A DNA stretch of 64,000 nt from positions 46,505,461 through 46,569,460 of the forward strand of contig NC_056005.1 in the NCBI RefSeq assembly GCF_018446385.1. Reading direction: 5' to 3'. The notes below the pieces were generated by a model. That model was not told where the DNA came from. It did no database searches and saw only the letters and a list, made by a program, of their open reading frames with translations. Below are positions 32,925-45,045 of this stretch, one piece after another (the first letter of the stretch is position 1; every line of letters begins with the position of its first letter). This DNA comes from Zingiber officinale (Eukaryota > Streptophyta > Magnoliopsida > Zingiberales > Zingiberaceae). A program made the position numbers and the translations under genes.

Positions 32925-33030
32925 TACCTTGGGGCAAAGGCACTCTACTACCACCACCTTACTGAGTTCAAGACTGGTGGCGACCGAAAGGATTCCTCTG
33001 AGTTCAACCCCACCGCCTACAAGTCTGCCT
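32925..33030 (+). pseudogene. Possible 14-3-3 protein pseudogene fragment
   Basis: In one frame the translation contains YHHLTEFKTGGDRKDSSE and then NPTAYKSA before a TAG. This resembles the conserved 14-3-3 helix region (YLAEFKTG-RKE-A-E---AYKSAQ) that follows the YxKMKGDYxRY motif. The match is about 30 residues and the flanks do not continue it clearly, so it is at most a short degenerate relic. Family resemblance by eye, not tested. Confidence 0.35.
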
Positions 33031-33138
33031 AGGTCTTTACTTATTTCATCTCCCTTTTAGTTCAACGCGACACACTTGCATCTTCATTTCATAGTTAATT
33101 CAGACTTTGTACATAGACAAAATCAACTTGATTGATAT

Positions 33139-34072
33139 TGATCCTGTCTAAAAGTGGGAGAGACTGTGCATTGGCTAGGGGGAGTCTTAGTGGCTCGTAT
33201 GTTGACTGGGAGAAGACTCTAAGCTAGAAGAAGATGATGCTAAGAGATCCTTGAGCTAAGGGTTGCGAACTTGCGGACATCACAAACAGAATCAACGGGG
33301 ACGTTAAAGTGAGAACCAGGGAAGGGGTCCCTACTGCAGGCCCTCTGACGCTCAAGTTAGAATAGTAGCTGAGCGAAATGGAGAAGATGATGAACACTAG
33401 AACAATAGTGTAAATACACGAGTATACATATGCGTATGCATTCATGAGCATACCTCGCAAGCGAAGATGCCCCCCTTTTATATCGTGTTTCATAACCTTA
33501 ACATTAATGAGACGACAGAGAATATCTGGTGTTAGATTATGTTGGGTGGTGGAGTAAGTACAACATCATTCCTATAGGTGGAGCAAGGCTCCATTGCATA
33601 TATATGTCAGAGTAATGGCATAGTCCTTGATATGTTATTACAATTCTCTGACAATGTTGCCTCCTAGAGAGAGTCCAACTAGCTCTAGGCGAACCAACTG
33701 TAGACTAGGAGTTATGCTAATAAAAAGTGGGGAGCTGGGCCCCGTAAGTCTGACTGATGCTGGGGTCGAGCAGATGTAAGTTGAGAGCCTTGCATTTTGG
33801 AGAAATAGGGAGCTAAATACATAAGGTCCGACCGACCTTTGAGTCGATTGGGTTTATGTCAGGGACTTGGCATCCACTCAGACAATATGTCCGATTAGAC
33901 TTTATATCGGGAGTTCATCTTGCACTCGGCTGCTATACTTGAGTATAGGATCTGGTCCATCAGAGCGATACGCCTAGTGTGTCCTATCAGCCCTTTGGTC
34001 CGGTCGGCCAGAGCACTCGGTAGTGATGCTGGACTTATTTCGACATGACACTAATACGACCAGAGAGTTGAC
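33139..34072 (-). repeat. Tat-type LTR remnant
   Basis: Starts TGATCCTGTCTA like the Tat element 1 LTR at 7471 and shares the GGCCCTCTGACGCTCAAGTTAG block (near 33340) and a CCCCCTTTTATAT block (33471-33483). No primer site or coding sequence adjoins it on the left, so it is a solo or truncated LTR. Its right end is cut by the TGTTGG fragment at 34073. Confidence 0.6.
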
Positions 34073-34335
34073 TGTTGGTGCAATATCCCCTAGGTCATGG
34101 TTGACCAGGTTAATTAAGCTTGAGTCGTCTCAAGTTTGAGTCTCGATTTTTGAGTTTTGATATTTGAGTTTCGATGTTTGACAATATATGGAGATTGTAG
34201 GAGTAATCATCTGATTGGGGAGATTGTTGATACAATTCTCCTCTGGTCTAGGACTGATCAGTTAGATGTGAAGGAGACTCAAGTAAGTCAAAAGCTTGAC
34301 TGGATACTTGACTGGGAAAGTCCTAATTGGCCCAG
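34073..34335 (+). repeat. 5' fragment of the gag-only element LTR
   Basis: Begins TGTTGGTGCAATATCCCC and follows the same course as 48398 onward (GGTTGACCAGGTTAA, TTTGACAATATA, GGGGAGATTGTTGATACAATT) for about 260 bases, then stops abruptly where chromovirus pol begins. No 3' part present. A diverged relic of the family at 48398-58388. Confidence 0.75.
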
Positions 34336-34409
34336 GCCTGTGATCAGCATTTTTAGTTTATTGGCAACCAGATAGCTTCCGGGCAGCAGACCGAATTTAC
34401 CCGAGATGA

Positions 34410-35735
34410 GGAGGGATTATATACTTCCGAGGTAGATTATGTGTACCTCAGTCTCACCCGTTCTTACAGGAGCTACTTCAGGAGGCTCATCGCTCTCGAT
34501 TTGCGATCCACCTAGGAGGGATCCGCATGTATCGAGATTTGAGGCGTTCCTACTGGTGGGACGGTATGAAGAAAGACATCGCGGAATTCGTAGCTAGATG
34601 TCTTGTCTGTCAGCAGGTGAAGGCGGAGCACCAGAGACCTGCTTGTTTACTTCAGCGGATTCCTATTCCTGAGTGGAAATGGGAACACATTACCATGAAC
34701 TTTATGGTCGGTTTGCCGAGGACACGACGAGGCCATGGCGCGATTTGGGTAATCGTTGATCGATTAACTAAATTCGCGCACTTCTTAGCGATCCGGAAGA
34801 CTGATTCCCTGGATTGATTGGCAGATCTGTATTGCTGGGAGATCATCAGATTACATGGTGTCCCTTTGACTATTATTTCGGATAGAGACCCTCGGTTCAC
34901 ATCTCGTTTCTGGCAGAGACTACAGCAGGCCTTGGGCACTCAACTCCGTTTCAGTACAGCTTTCCATCCACAGACAGATGGACAGTCAGAGCGGACCATT
35001 CAGACTCTAGAGGACTTGCTGAGGTCATGTGTATTGGATTTTGGAGACAGTTGGGAGGACCATTTGCCATTGGTAGAGTTTGCCTACAACAACAGCTTTC
35101 ATTCGGCTATCCAGATGACACCGTTTGAAGCGTTGTATGGTAGGCCTTGTCGGACACCCACCCTCTGGGATGAGGTTGGGGAGGCCCAGCTGTTGGGACC
35201 TCATAGAGCTCAGCATGAGGCAGAGTTGGTCCGTACTATCAAACGGAGGATGTCAGAGGCGCAGGACCGCCAGAAGAATTATGCTGATCAGAGACGGAGA
35301 CCCCTGGAGTTCTCTACAGGCGACCATGTATTTCTGCGAGTTTCACCCACGAAAGGGGTGAAGAGATTTGACCTCAGAGGTAAGCTAACTCCGCGGTACA
35401 TTGACCCTTTCCAGATCCTAGAGAGGATAGGAGCAGTAGCTTATCGGCTGGCACTACCATCGTCCCTAGCAGGCATCCATGACGTATTCCACGTATCTAT
35501 GCTAAAGAGATACATACCCGACCCGACACATGTGTTGGTAGATATCTCAGTTCCCGTTCAGCCCGATGCCACTTATGAGGAGGTTCCGGTACGGATTCTG
35601 GACCAGAAAGAGCGTCAGCTGCAGAACAAGACTATCCGACTGGTTAAAGTCGGATGATAACATCATACAGATGAGGAGGCTACCTGGGAGCTCAAGGATA
35701 CTATCCGAGCTCGATACCCCCATCTTTTCACTTGA
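34410..35735 (+). pseudogene. Integrase and chromodomain of the second chromovirus, three stops
   Basis: Frame starts after a TGA at 34407-34409 with YFRGRLCVPQSH, then the HHCC finger (HRSRFAIHLGG to CLVCQQVK), WKWEHITMNFMVGLP, ISDRDPRFTSRFWQ, FHPQTDGQSERTIQ with the catalytic Glu, the C-terminal RRPLEFSTGDHVFLR, and a chromodomain ending EEATWELKDTIRARYPHLF at 35733-35735. The first catalytic Asp of the core is Asn (TMNF instead of the family's MDF). Stops: TGA at 34815-34817, and TGA TAA at 35655-35660 within the chromodomain. Confidence 0.9.
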
Positions 35736-35828
35736 GGTATGTGATTTAATTTACCGTTCAACATTTATACTTTATCTGTTGCTAGTACTTGCTGATGGTA
35801 GATAACTTTTGGGGACCAAATTTTTATT

Positions 35829-35840
35829 AGTGGGGGAGAA
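35829..35840 (+). other. Polypurine tract of the second chromovirus
   Basis: AGTGGGGGAGAA immediately before the LTR start TGTAAAATATCG. Confidence 0.75.
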
Positions 35841-38597
35841 TGTAAAATATCGAAAATGGACAAATCACCATAAGGGAATTTTCTGAAAATTTTGAAAATT
35901 TTTCAAGAATTTTTCGGAGCTCGTATGACAAGTTTACGAGGATACATATTGGGCCTCGGGAAAGCCTGTTTAGGCTATCCCGTTTAAGCGAGGAAATATT
36001 TTATTTTCTTTTATTTTTCTCTTTTCTTTTATTATTCTCCGTTTTCCTTTTTCTCCCGCATGCCCGAGCCATCCCCGAACGTCCGATCCTTGCCCTAACC
36101 GGCGGTGGTTTCCTTCTCCCTCACATACAAAGTCGTGGCCGAGGGATGTGCATCTCCTTTCCCTTCACTCTTCTTCAACACCGATCCTCTTCTTCCCCTT
36201 CCTCTCCGATCGACGTCGGCCATGCCTTCTCCACCCGACGGTGCCGCACACCTGACGCCACTGCCGCCTCCCTTCCTCCACTCGACGCCGATCGTCGACC
36301 CCTCTCTGTGCTCATGCCCTAGCTTCCCGACGCCGATTTCTTTCTCTCTGTCGAGGTTGCGTCACTGCGTCCACTGTGGGCTCACACCCGACACCGCCGA
36401 GTTCACCTTTTCTTCATCGCGCTACTGCCTCCTCTCGGTCGATCCACCTCTACTGGCATCCGAGCCCTCTTTCCAGAGGTGCCCTAGCCCTGATCTGCCG
36501 GTCACTTCTGAGTGAGGATCCTGATTCCTCTTCCTCATGATCTTCTCCACAGTTTGATCATATCTGGATCTAGACATTGGCCATGTGGTCGACGTCGTTG
36601 ATGTTGTCTCCAGCCGATCACTGCTGGCAACAGTAAGGCACTACCGGAGAGGAAGGAGGTCAAGTTAGGTAAGGCAAATTTGGGTATTTGGATTTTTTAT
36701 TAGAATGTTTGTGTTGAATTGTGGGGCTGATCACTGTGGTACTGTCATTATTTTTCCACAGCAGCATCTCCTTTCCGGTAGCAAACTTTTCGGTTGTGAA
36801 TTGAGGTAAGGAGTAGGTAATTGATCTTTGTGGTAGATCATGGTGTAATTTGATCATTTAGTAGTTGATTGTGCTTAGATTTATTTGTTTAGATTAATCT
36901 AAGGGGATGATTAGGGTTAAAGCAAATAACCCTAATCAACTGTTGGATTTATTTTAGGTTTGGAGATTTTTATTTAGCTATATAGCTAAATACATTATCT
37001 GTTTGATATCACAGGATTTTGACTTGAGATGGTGTCTCGACGAGGGATCTATTTCAGATATGATCCTATTATTGGAGGCGGGTACCTTGACTTATTTTTT
37101 AGATTTGTCATTTGATGTGCATAGTAGTTTTCAACAAATAGTAATGCTTATGTTTTATATCTGCATCGGTATATCATTATCCATTACCTGTGCATGTTTT
37201 GATTATTACCTGTATTAGCATTCATGTTTATATCCTTCATATTACTAGTGATCATAGAGGTAATGACATACCATGCCTTTTGATATACCAGACTAGGTTT
37301 TTATATCATACTTGACCTGTGTATCCTAGATCTTCGTATTTGACCCATTGATATTAGGGTACACATTTTATATATTTATGGATAGGTTCAGGATATTACC
37401 ATGTTTAGTGTCATGCATCATCTCGCATGATTGCATGCTGTGCGATAATCGACTCCATTATTGTTGAGCACATCGCCAGTTACATGGATCTACACACACA
37501 ACCACTCATGGGTTAGTGGTTTTTATTCAGGCAGGGTGTGTTGCAGCAGGTGCTTTGTCAGTGCTCCGCTGGTCCACTAATGGGTAGCGTGACGCAGCGT
37601 AGTAGCACGTCAGGGATCCCTCTTCTGGATTGTCTCAGAGAGATGAGAGCAGTGAGCTCCCCCACTTATGATTTAGGGTAGGAGGATAGGTATACTCCGA
37701 CAGCATCCCGTCCACTCGGTCACTCATCAGGAGCAGTGACGGCAGAGTACATGGTTGTCACAGCCCTACCCACTCGGTCTCACTATCGTGTGTGAGACGG
37801 CTGACTGGAGAGTAGGGGTGACCAGGACATGTCATTGGCATCATACGCATTGACGCATTTATTGCTTGTGTTTGCTGTATTTGGATGGATGCATATGATT
37901 GACATGCATACAAGATTTATGACACTCTCGGTCTGACGACCTTGTGATCCCTACCAGGTCCCGGTTAGTACAGTTTGCTCCTGTTTATTTCAGTTGTATT
38001 TATCATTCTTATATCAGGAGACTGTATGCATGATTAGTGCTAGTTGTTATTTTCTTACTTTGCATGTTAATATTACCCGCTGAGGAGTTGACTCACCCCG
38101 TGGATATTTATTATTTTCAGGTTGAGGCTGTTCGGAGAGTTTCAGTCTCTAGTCCCCTGTAGGACGCGAGGATGTGTTGTTTCGGTCATTTGGTTTTCTT
38201 ATGATGATATATATATATATATATAAACGATGTTGTAGACTTGTTCTAGTTTTGTTTCTATGGATATTGTATGATTTTGTTTTGTTTGTCGATGAGTTTT
38301 ATTGGATTTGTTCTACTACATGCCTGCCTGGATGGCAGAATAGGTGAGTTGGTTTTATCGAATATGATTTGAGTTTTATGGGTGTAGTTGAGTAGGATGT
38401 TTTGAGATGTTTTACTTATCGTTGTTTTAGTTCACTATTATACTGCGTGGTTGTTGTTTAGTTCTTTTATTATTATTGTTCCGGCCGTGTTGGCCGTGTA
38501 TGTGATGGTTATGTTGTAGAAAAGTTTCAGATTGTTATCCGTACAGGAGAAATACTGTCGAAATTTTCTTCGGGCAGGGACTACATGGGGCGTGACA
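35841..38597 (+). repeat. 3' LTR of the second chromovirus
   Basis: Starts TGTAAAATATCG, ends GGGGCGTGACA; 2757 bp. Contains a CT-rich leader around 36100-36500 whose ORF (36105-36515) has no domain, and a TA microsatellite at about 38209-38225. End chosen by the TGT...ACA inverted ends; no partner LTR is available to confirm. Confidence 0.75.
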
Positions 38598-39835
38598 CTA
38601 AAAGGGAAGTGTAGATTGTTACACTGCCCCTATCTATTGTATTCGATCACCTCTTCTAGCGGTTCCGAAAGAGGTATTTAGTGGATTACTCATCGATAGA
38701 TCTGCGAGACCTTGTCTTGGAGTAGGAGTCGCTGATGCCTCCGAACTAAGTAAAATCGAGTGCGTGTTCTTTTGCTTATTTTTTTTCTTCGCTTTCTTAC
38801 TTAGTTTTCCACTGCGCACTTTGTTTTCCAAAATTGAAAAAGTGAAAATTTTGAAAACCATGTGATTCACCCGCTGTCCCTTTTCACGTGCGTCTCGATC
38901 CAACACTAAGGACCTAGCCCATTACGTATAAGAAGACTAAGTCGAGCGAGGTGTACGTTAATTTAGCGAGGTCAAATGGAGCTCAACCAGGCGTGGATTT
39001 TTTTTGTGTGTGTGTAGGAGGGGGGCGGCTTTGGAGTGAACCGACTAGAAGAATATCGAATTGAAGGAACTGGTTGAGCAAAGAAAGGAGTCGGGGAGCC
39101 AGGCCCTAGAGTCATAGTAGATCGATTGAGGAGGGTCGGACGCAATGACTAAACAAAGTGAGGAATTGGGGAAAGTTTTAGATATTCTGGAGGCAATCTG
39201 AGTAATAAGAAAACTAATAAAGTGATATTCATTTATAAAGTTGTTTATTTTCATTATTTTGTATTTGTATATTTATGAAATTATTACGTTCACTAGTAAA
39301 GCAATTTATAAATCAACAAGTAAAATAGAACCTCAACGTACACCTTTCATACTTTTCATAATCTCAGTGTTCAATCAGCATTCACTCTACTATGTTCAGT
39401 TACGTTTTTCATGTAGACTTGCACTGAACTATCAAATAAAACCCAAAGATAAATCAATCAACTAATTAAGTGAAAGAGAAGGAAATTAAGGGTGTTTAAT
39501 TATGAGCAACCCTCCTGGAGAGTCTCTTCATTCGACACCTATAGAAATACCTTTATGTTTCTTAGGGCCATACATGATCAACAATTCAAACAAATAATTG
39601 CACTCATCCAAATAAAAACATTCATTTGTCCTCTTCCTCTGAATACATGAACCCAAGTGAGTGATAGGAGAGCATGAATGAACATATATACCATGCATCG
39701 AATCAAGCTCACTTTTCCAAAAAACATAGGAGGCTCCTTTTCGTATGCATATATGTTTGCTGAACGCACATAATTAGAATTAATGCATTAAGTTCCACCT
39801 CCACAAATTATTAAACGAACAATAATACAGATAAA
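38598..39835. other. Intergenic, unassigned
   Basis: Mixed composition then AT-rich. The stretch 38600-38900 has an ORF on the minus strand (38634-38906) with no recognisable domain; it may be a further repeat relic. No gene supported. Confidence 0.4.
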
Positions 39836-40270
39836 TTATATATATATATACAAAACTATTCTAATTCTTGGAGGATGTTCTTGACTATAATCTATTATTT
39901 TCGTTGTACTTTCAGGTAAGCGTACATCATATGATCTTGATGTAGCTGAAGATTCAGTTGGGTTCATTCTATTAGACATAAGTATTGGTTTGATTGTTTT
40001 AGTTGCCAGTCTATTTACTAATTGTAAATGTTTTCTTCCCAAGGAGATTAGTAAGTTTTCTTGTCTTATTTGTTGAAACATTAAGTTTAACTGTGTTCCT
40101 GAGTCTTCTTCTAATTCTATTTCAAGTGAAGAAGTGGGTTTATATATAGAAAATCTAACAAAAATTTGATTTTTACTGTCTTTATACATAAGAGAAGAAA
40201 TGGACTTTAAAGTAGCGTTTGAATTTTGTAAATTAATAGTCCATTCTAGTCCAGCTAAAATTTCAGAATT
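39836..40270 (-). pseudogene. Unidentified minus-strand reading frame
   Basis: The open frame begins upstream of the Met at 40189 and contains LAGLEWTINLQNS, then MYKDSKNQIFVRFSIYKPTS, SLEIELEEDSGTQLNLMFQQ and LVNRLATKTIKPILMSNRMN. It is bounded on both sides by TA microsatellite. Composition looks protein-like rather than random. I cannot assign it; a fragment of an old retroelement or viral ORF is possible but not shown. Confidence 0.3.
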
Positions 40271-40357
40271 ATATATATGGTTCTCTTATCCATCCACACA
40301 GGCATTGATTGAGACTAGAAGAGATCGATCGGGTGAAGGGAATCCAAGAAATCCCAA

Positions 40358-40376
40358 ATATATATATATATAATCC

Positions 40377-40412
<36 letters not shown>
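40358..40412. repeat. TA dinucleotide microsatellite
   Basis: Two TA runs separated by ATCCCAAA, also seen in shorter form at 39837-39850 and 44394-44407. Confidence 0.9.
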
Positions 40413-40417
<5 letters not shown>

Positions 40418-40817
40418 CAGGGAAAATAATCATTCTATAATTTAAAATTAATAAATCACACACTGAAGTTTTGAATGGTCATAAAAGGATTAATTTAGGT
40501 GTAGTAAGTAGAAGGAATTAGGTGTAAAGTGTACTTTAAAGTCTCTCTTTTGACCTAATGTTCCTTATAATAATTGCACTACTCTCTTAAATTATCTCTC
40601 CCTGACGACCCTGCATGCGCAGAGAAGAACTTGCAGCAAAATCGATCTTCAAGAAAATTTAAGATACAAATTCCTGGAGGATATTGATTAAAAAGACAGT
40701 TTAATTAAGATAAATTTGCGGTTGTTCGACATTTGCTATAACAGAACTTGTTCTTCGCTTGATTGGAATTAAAGAAAAGATGTAGAATTATTACGACTCA
40801 TCGTACGTGAAGTTCTA

Positions 40818-43256
40818 CTACTGCATGCGACCGCCGCCAACGAATGATCGAGTGGATTTGAGTTCGGAATCCAGGGTGGCCATGTCGATGCCAAGATGCA
40901 GCTCTCTTGGCGGCATGCCGCCCCCCATGCTCCTCATCCTACCGCCCACCCCGAGGAAGTCTCTGGTTAACTTGTCGGCGGCTGCGGCGGCGCCGAGCAT
41001 TGCCAACTGGTTTCTCTGCAACTTGTTGTCGTTGATGTTCGAACCGATTCCGGTGCTGAACACCCCAAAGCCGGCTGCAGCTTCTTGATCATTGATCGCT
41101 CCATTGCCATTGGCGAGAGAATTCATGAATAGTTCGTTGAAGTGGGCTTCGTTCTGCGCCTGAGGAGGCCCGCCGGAGTTCTCTCCGACGCCGTCGAAGC
41201 CTGCTCCCGGATTATTCTTCGCCAAGTTTCCGAAGCCCCTGAGAATGGAGTTGGCGCCGCTAGAATTGCTGCTGGTTGCGCCCATTTGCGCCGCCTTCTG
41301 GAGCAGCGCAGTTGCCGACATGTGAGGGTGGAGGGCGGTCTCGTTGCCGTACATGTTCGCATCGAGGTGATGGCTCATGAGGTTTCCGGCGTACGTTGTC
41401 TCGTTGCCGCTCCCGCCGGCTGCTGGATTGTTGAATTGGCCGGGGAATTGGTTCATGGCGGCGTTGCTGGTGGTGCCGTTCGCGTTTCCATTGTTGGAAA
41501 AGATGTTGAGATTGAAGAGATCAATCGCAGCGGAAGACGACGACATGTTAGCGTGGTGGTCTTGGAGTTGCATCAAGCCATGAAAGGGTTTGGGCTGGAG
41601 CAGATGAGAATTGACAACTTCGTTAACGCTTTGGCTAGAACCGCCGCCGAGGAAGAACGTTCCTCCGGCCGCAGGCCGGAAAGATGGCAGGTGATCGAAC
41701 TGCATCGCGTCGGCGCCATTATTCCCACTAAGCCGAAGAAGATCGTTGGAAGTCGGCGTCGTCGTCTGGTGGTCTTGCAAAGAGGAGAAATGAGGAGAGT
41801 TCACCGGAGGAAGCCCCAAATTCATAAGTCCGGCAGGGCTGCGGCCGTAGAAATGCCCACCCATCGTCGCCGGGAGCCTTGCGCTCTCTTGTGCCAATGC
41901 GTCGCAGAATGCTCGGTGGGTGATGAAGCTATCACGCCTGCAAGAACACAACCAACCATTAATTGCAATCGATGGAATTCAGTGTGGGTGGTATTTTAAT
42001 TAATTAAAAGTAAACTAACTAACTGCAAATATTTGGAATATATCTCCGGAGAAGAATAATCTGGTCGGGGACAAAGGACGTTCTCGTGAAATGGTGGACC
42101 TGCAATCGCCATGGCGATTCCTTGTTCCCTTCCTGCTAACTTATCTCCAACTCACAACACAACAAGGATGACCTGAGGCTTTGCCTTCATGCATCCTCCC
42201 GTGAATAGGAGAGAGGACGCATCGTTCTAACTGGCGTGAATTTCAAGAACCCAAAGATGCATGGACCGCCTTTTCTTTTTTGTTTTGTATTGTTTTGTTT
42301 TGTTTTGATTTTTGAAATAATCGATCTCCATGTTATCGACAAGATTCACGTGTGAGCTAGCTAGGTGCATTATTTTCCCCCAATTCTGACCCTAAACCTG
42401 CTTCTGTCACTCGGTCAGGAATGAGTCAGTCACAACCCTAACCCTAACTGTAACTCCAGTCCAGAATTTTAGATCTAATCAACACCAAAACCAAGAAGCG
42501 TACTTGAAACCAAAAACTTTTAGAGGGCGATCAATAATCGAAATGGAAGCGAGAAGTCGATGGTGTTTCGCCGACGATCATCGTCGGATTTAGGGTATGT
42601 ACCTGGAGAAGAGGGTGCCGCAGTCGCAGCGGTACTCGCGGGTGCCGCAGGTCTTGGAGTGAGCCTTCCAGTCGGACTGCACGGCGTAGCGCTTGGAGCA
42701 CTTGTCGCACTTCCACTTCTTCTCCCCGTGCTTCCGGCAGAAGTGCTTCTTGATGCCGGTGAGGTCGCCCAGGGCGCGGGAAGGGTCGTGGTGGACACAC
42801 GTGGTCTCCGGGCAGATGTACACCCGGCGGCGCACCTCCTTCGGGTTCTTCTGCTTCAGCTTCCACGGCAGGTTGTGGCCTCGCCGGTGCAACTGCAGGT
42901 TCTGCTCCCGCTGGAACCCCTTGTTGCACACCTCGCATATGAACCGATTCGTCGCCATGAGTGCCTTCGGCGATAGAGCGATCACTTCAGCGTCAGGATC
43001 TGCATGCCAAACCCGATCAAGGAAGACTTAAAACTCAATCCTAGATTTATGAATTAGGGTTTGCAACTTGGAAATATCTGCGCTACTTACTAGGGTTTCC
43101 AGGGAGGTTCCTCTTTTTCTTTGGAGGAGCTGCAGCTGGTGCAGCTGATGAGCTTGGTGTTGCTGATAACATCTGTTGTTGCTGCTGCTTTTGGATGTTA
43201 TACTGTTCTTCGTCTCTCATACCGAAAAAAGGGACTGACGATGAAGCTGCCGCCAT
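40818..43256 (-). CDS. IDD: IDD-family C2H2 zinc-finger transcription factor (three exons)
   Basis: Predicted exons 43256-43091, 42999-42603 and 41937-40818, with GT-AG introns of 91 and 665 bp; 560 residues, stop TAG at 40818-40820. Exon phases join without a break. N-terminus [20 protein letters not shown] is followed by a Gln run and the basic PPKKKRN (nuclear signal). The ID domain has ZF1 C77/C80/H93/H97, ZF2 C118/C123/H141/H146, ZF3 C153/C156/H169/C173 and ZF4 C180/C182/H195/C199. Intron 2 splits Arg188 inside ZF4. The C-terminal half is Asn/Gly/Ala-rich and has the family motifs [15 protein letters not shown] (394-408) and LTRDFLGVG (511-519). IDD proteins are plant-specific nuclear DNA-binding regulators that work with GRAS proteins such as SCR and SHR in root patterning, gravitropism, flowering and metabolism (known for the family). 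The N-terminus suggests an IDD4/5/6-like member. It appears intact and is the only host gene seen. Confidence 0.93.
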
Positions 43257-43734
43257 GGTAAAAGCCTAAAGCTATGTGATCTCCTAGATGATTGCTTAGT
43301 GTTTCTAAAAGGTCGTCAATTGATGAGAAATATGCATGAAAACTCACTCATCTGCTCCAATTTTCTTCACTACCTGTATTCCTAGACCTAAAAGACAAAA
43401 AATTAAAAGAAGGAATTGAGGGAAGAACACGAATCACTCAAATCCTAGTACAAGTGGTATGGATCTATGCTCCAACGTCGACACAACCCTAAACAAAAAC
43501 CTCCAACGCTGCCTAGCTCTCTCGGACTCTTCCCACTTCAACTAAAGAACAAGGAAGCTGGCTAGCTATGGAACAAACTGTTGCACTTAAAGCCAAATAT
43601 ATGGAAATAGAAAGAGAGAAAAGATTAAAGAGAACCTCTTTCTCCCCTTCCCTTTCTTCTTCTTCTTCTTCTACTACTTCTCCTTGGCCTTAGCCTCCTT
43701 TCCATACTTTTCTTTCTTTCTTCTTCCTCTATGG

Positions 43735-43741
43735 TTATATA
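43735..43741 (-). promoter_or_regulatory. Probable TATA box of the IDD gene
   Basis: TATATAA on the minus strand about 480 bases upstream of the ATG, followed by a GA-rich (CT-rich on plus) leader typical of plant 5' UTRs. No other strong TATA lies between it and the start. Confidence 0.45.
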
Positions 43742-44251
43742 CCTCTATTTTTCATCACCACAAATAAACAATCCTGGAAAAGAATAATTATATATCTGAA
43801 TAAAGCAGGAGGGTATGCAGTAGGAGGAGGAGAGATCGAATGCTGTACATGGGTTTGAGTGTCACAACTGCGTTACAAAGGGTCCACATGCCTCTTTGTA
43901 TATGGTGGCAATTATTCCTCTTGACATGAGGACAAAAGCCAGCCTCTAATCCCATTCTTCCAAGCCATGTTGGTAAAAGTAAGCAAGCCATAAAACACTC
44001 CCATTCATATCTTAATTACTACAAGCCAGAATGAATGAGACTTGGATGTGATATAATGGACACTGGAAGAAAGAAAGATTTAATTCAGATTCTGATTAAA
44101 AGTCTTAAACTTTAAGATAATTAGTTACTACTCTACAACCTGAAGTTGAACTCTTCTTGACAAGGCTTGCTATACTGCTTAATTATTCACTGCCCCAGTT
44201 CAAATGTTAGTATACAGTTAAGCTTATCTGTAAAGTACCCCAGAACTGTGA

Positions 44252-44309
44252 GCAGCAAGCTGAAGAGGCACACAGACAGAGCAGCAAGCTGAAGAGGCAC
44301 ACAGACAGT
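44252..44309. repeat. 29-bp tandem duplication upstream of the IDD gene
   Basis: Two adjacent copies beginning GCAGCAAGCTGAAG at 44252 and 44281; nearly identical. Confidence 0.9.
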
Positions 44310-45045
44310 CATAGAATTGTGACCACTGGAAAACTGCTTTTAATTAAATTTATGAATTTCTAGTTATGCAATGAGAACATGTTGCTCTGACATATATATA
44401 TATATATGTTAGATGCAATAATTCATGATATAATTTTGAAACTTAGCTTGCCAACCTAATATTGAGTACCTTATTCAATCTAATATATTGCTTTAACTAT
44501 ATCAAATTTTGGATGATTATGAAATTTAACATTTTAATGAAATTTTAACATGAAATACATCATCTTCACATCCAATACGAAATTATGTAGGAATCATGAT
44601 AATCTTATTCTTAGTCCTCTTACGTGACTAATTTGCAATTTTTGGTTAGATGCATGTCACCTTGACTATCATAGAGAATTTGAATTTTAAAAGGAAGATG
44701 TCATAACTACTCTCTATATTTGAACAATAACATTCCTCTTTGAATAAGTTGGTGTTATTTCATTCTCTCTTTTTTGTCTCTATATATTTCTTGTCCATAG
44801 TTTTACACCTCAAGCTTGGTATTTTTATATTTTTTTTATCATTAGTCTTTGTTTGTCTATTATTTATTATTTGGAATCCTTTTGACTAAAGTAGTGTCAT
44901 AGTTCATCTAACTTAGGTCATTAACAATGTTTTCTCTTTAAAGAAATAGCGAATGTTAGGCGACCAACAAGTAATAAATGATAATAATGTATTATTTGTA
45001 AAATGATGTGTATTTTAGTTTAACTTCTTAAACTACTAGTTAAAT

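Larger units (their letters stand above)
34336..38597 (+). mobile_element. 3' half of a second chromovirus
   Basis: Integrase to chromodomain, purine tract and a 2757-bp LTR; 5' LTR, gag, protease, RT and RNase H are missing. Left end is a deletion junction with an unrelated LTR fragment. Related to but clearly diverged from the element at 17215. Confidence 0.85.
43257..45045. other. Upstream region of the IDD gene, intergenic
   Basis: Contains the leader and promoter up to about 43800, then AT-rich sequence with no gene. A 29-bp tandem duplication (GCAGCAAGCTGAAGAGGCAC...) is at 44252-44309 and a TA run at 44394-44407. Confidence 0.6.

Noticed and set aside
36105..36515. Pro/Ser-rich 136-residue ORF
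   Set aside because: Lies in the leader of a chromovirus LTR; composition only reflects CT-rich DNA.
38634..38906. Minus-strand ORF after the chromovirus LTR
   Set aside because: Lys-rich middle is low complexity; no family recognised.
41142..41999. 285-residue ORF on the plus strand
   Set aside because: It is the shadow of IDD exon 3 on the other strand; no domain, and GC-rich coding DNA often opens its antisense frame.
42531..42976. Several ORFs over IDD exon 2
   Set aside because: Alternative-frame shadows; only the minus-strand frame with zinc fingers is meaningful.
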